DNA from: Aquificaceae bacterium
Lineage (GTDB): Bacteria > Aquificota > Aquificia > Aquificales > Aquificaceae
Assembly (NCBI GenBank): GCA_027049085.1
Contig: JALTVH010000084.1
Span: 1 to 5,906, forward strand
Reading direction: 5' to 3'
DNA: 5,906 bases
The first letter of the stretch is position 1, and every line of letters starts with the position of its first letter. The position numbers were made by a program, and so were the translations under genes. Below are positions 5,455 to 5,906 of this stretch, in pieces. The notes beneath the pieces were generated by a model. That model made no database searches. It saw only the letters and a list, made by a program, of their open reading frames with translations, and was not told the origin of the DNA.

Positions 5455-5906
5455 TCTGATATTCTTTCTGTTTTCATCCGTTATCCACGCGGGCATCATT
5501 GATGCCCGCGTCCTTCAAGATATTATTAAAAAAGAAATAAAGAAGGAATATGGAGAGGAGGTCAGAGTAGAGAAGATAAGGGTTCATCTCTCAAAGCCCC
5601 TTGGCTACCGCAGACTGGTCAGTCAGGAAGTTGAGCTGAGGCTCAGGAAGGGTTTTCCTTCGGGCACGGCGACGGTGAGGATTAAAACCGATAGCTGGAG
5701 GAGAATTATCGGTGCCAGCATAGAGGTTAGGTGGAAATGCGAGAGGCACACTCTTGCTGAGGATGTGAGGAGGGGTGAGCGCATTTTTCCCTGGCAGGTG
5801 GAGGTTGCGAGCGGGTTCTTCCCTGAGTGCGGGAAAAATCCTGTGAGAGACACCTCTGGTTACATTAACTACGTTGCTGTAAGGGACCTGGAAAAGGGAG
5901 AGGTCC
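5384..5906 (+). CDS. flgA: Flagellar P-ring assembly chaperone FlgA (3' end missing)
   Basis: The frame is open from ATG 5384 through the right edge (174 codons seen). FlgA is a periplasmic chaperone for polymerisation of FlgI into the P ring. Residues 21-36, CAVSLIFFLFSSVIHA, form a signal-peptide hydrophobic core with a plausible cleavage site after Ala36 and several Arg before it. The mature part contains TVRIKTDSWRRIIGASIEVR (97-116) and then WKCERHTLAEDVRRGE (117-132), which resemble the family's central domain. YVAVRDLEKGEV (163-174) matches the start of the SAF domain. Cys119 and Cys149 are notable for a periplasmic protein and might pair. Family members are usually about 220-240 residues, so about 50-65 are probably missing. 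The start is uncertain: no ATG, GTG or TTG lies in frame after 5384 before the mature region, so the gene seems to overlap flgG by 71 nt. Ribosome-site support (GAGAG) is weak. Confidence 0.85.
   Translation, partial: MNLIQRASPLRTRCSVRLQTCAVSLIFFLFSSVIHAGIIDARVLQDIIKKEIKKEYGEEVRVEKIRVHLSKPLGYRRLVSQEVELRLRKGFPSGTATVRIKTDSWRRIIGASIEVRWKCERHTLAEDVRRGERIFPWQVEVASGFFPECGKNPVRDTSGYINYVAVRDLEKGEV
5487..5511. repeat. Perfect inverted repeat, 12-bp arms, 1-nt centre
   Basis: The arm ACGCGGGCATCA (5487-5498) is followed by a single T and then its exact reverse complement TGATGCCCGCGT (5500-5511). As RNA it would make an 11-bp, GC-rich stem with a 3-nt loop. It lies inside flgA at the signal-peptide cleavage region (codons for about HAGIIDARV), 32 nt after the flgG stop. 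No U-run follows (the next bases are CCTTCAAG), so it does not look like an intrinsic terminator. It may modulate flgA expression or mRNA stability, or be a protein-binding palindrome. Its role is not known. Confidence 0.85.

Noticed and set aside
5623..5853. Minus-strand open frame opposite flgA
   Set aside because: The plus strand here encodes recognisable FlgA central and SAF-domain sequence, so this is antisense shadow.

Overview
The window looks like chromosomal DNA from a diderm, flagellated bacterium. The evidence is a distal-rod protein gene (flgG) followed by flgA, the chaperone for P-ring assembly, which only makes sense in an envelope with an outer membrane. Arg codons are strongly biased to AGG/AGA, ATA is used freely for Ile, and genes are tightly packed with 4-nt overlaps. 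This hints at a compact, possibly thermophilic genome, for example in the Nitrospirota, Aquificota, Deferribacterota or Thermodesulfobacteriota. That placement is an inference and I cannot name a genus.

Layout from left to right. (1) Bases 1-122 hold the last 39 codons of an unidentified plus-strand gene that converges on lepB; the two stop codons share one TTAA. (2) Bases 119-4575 are a minus-strand, five-gene, probably single transcription unit. In transcription order it holds an ABC exporter half-transporter (MsbA-like), gmk (guanylate kinase), rpoZ (RNA polymerase omega), rlmN (23S rRNA/tRNA m2A methyltransferase) and lepB (signal peptidase I). Junctions are an 18-nt gap, a 17-nt overlap and two ATGA overlaps, so translational coupling is likely. 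(3) Bases 4576-4665 are a 90-bp divergent control region. It holds an exact sigma-28 type -10 element (GCCGATAA) facing flgG, a TATAAT on each strand, a strong Shine-Dalgarno and a 12-codon leader ORF. (4) Bases 4666-5906 are flgG and the 5' part of flgA, which runs off the right edge.

Functionally, the minus-strand unit is housekeeping: nucleotide metabolism, transcription, ribosome modification, and envelope export and processing. The plus-strand unit builds the flagellar rod and P ring. LepB may process the signal peptide of FlgA, but that is the only functional link I can infer across the divide.

I see no clear novel multi-gene system, CRISPR array, mobile element or RNA gene. The points worth a second look are local: the sigma-28 promoter overlapping the divergent promoter region, a perfect 12-bp-arm palindrome inside the signal-peptide region of flgA, and the unusual flgA start that must lie well inside flgG.
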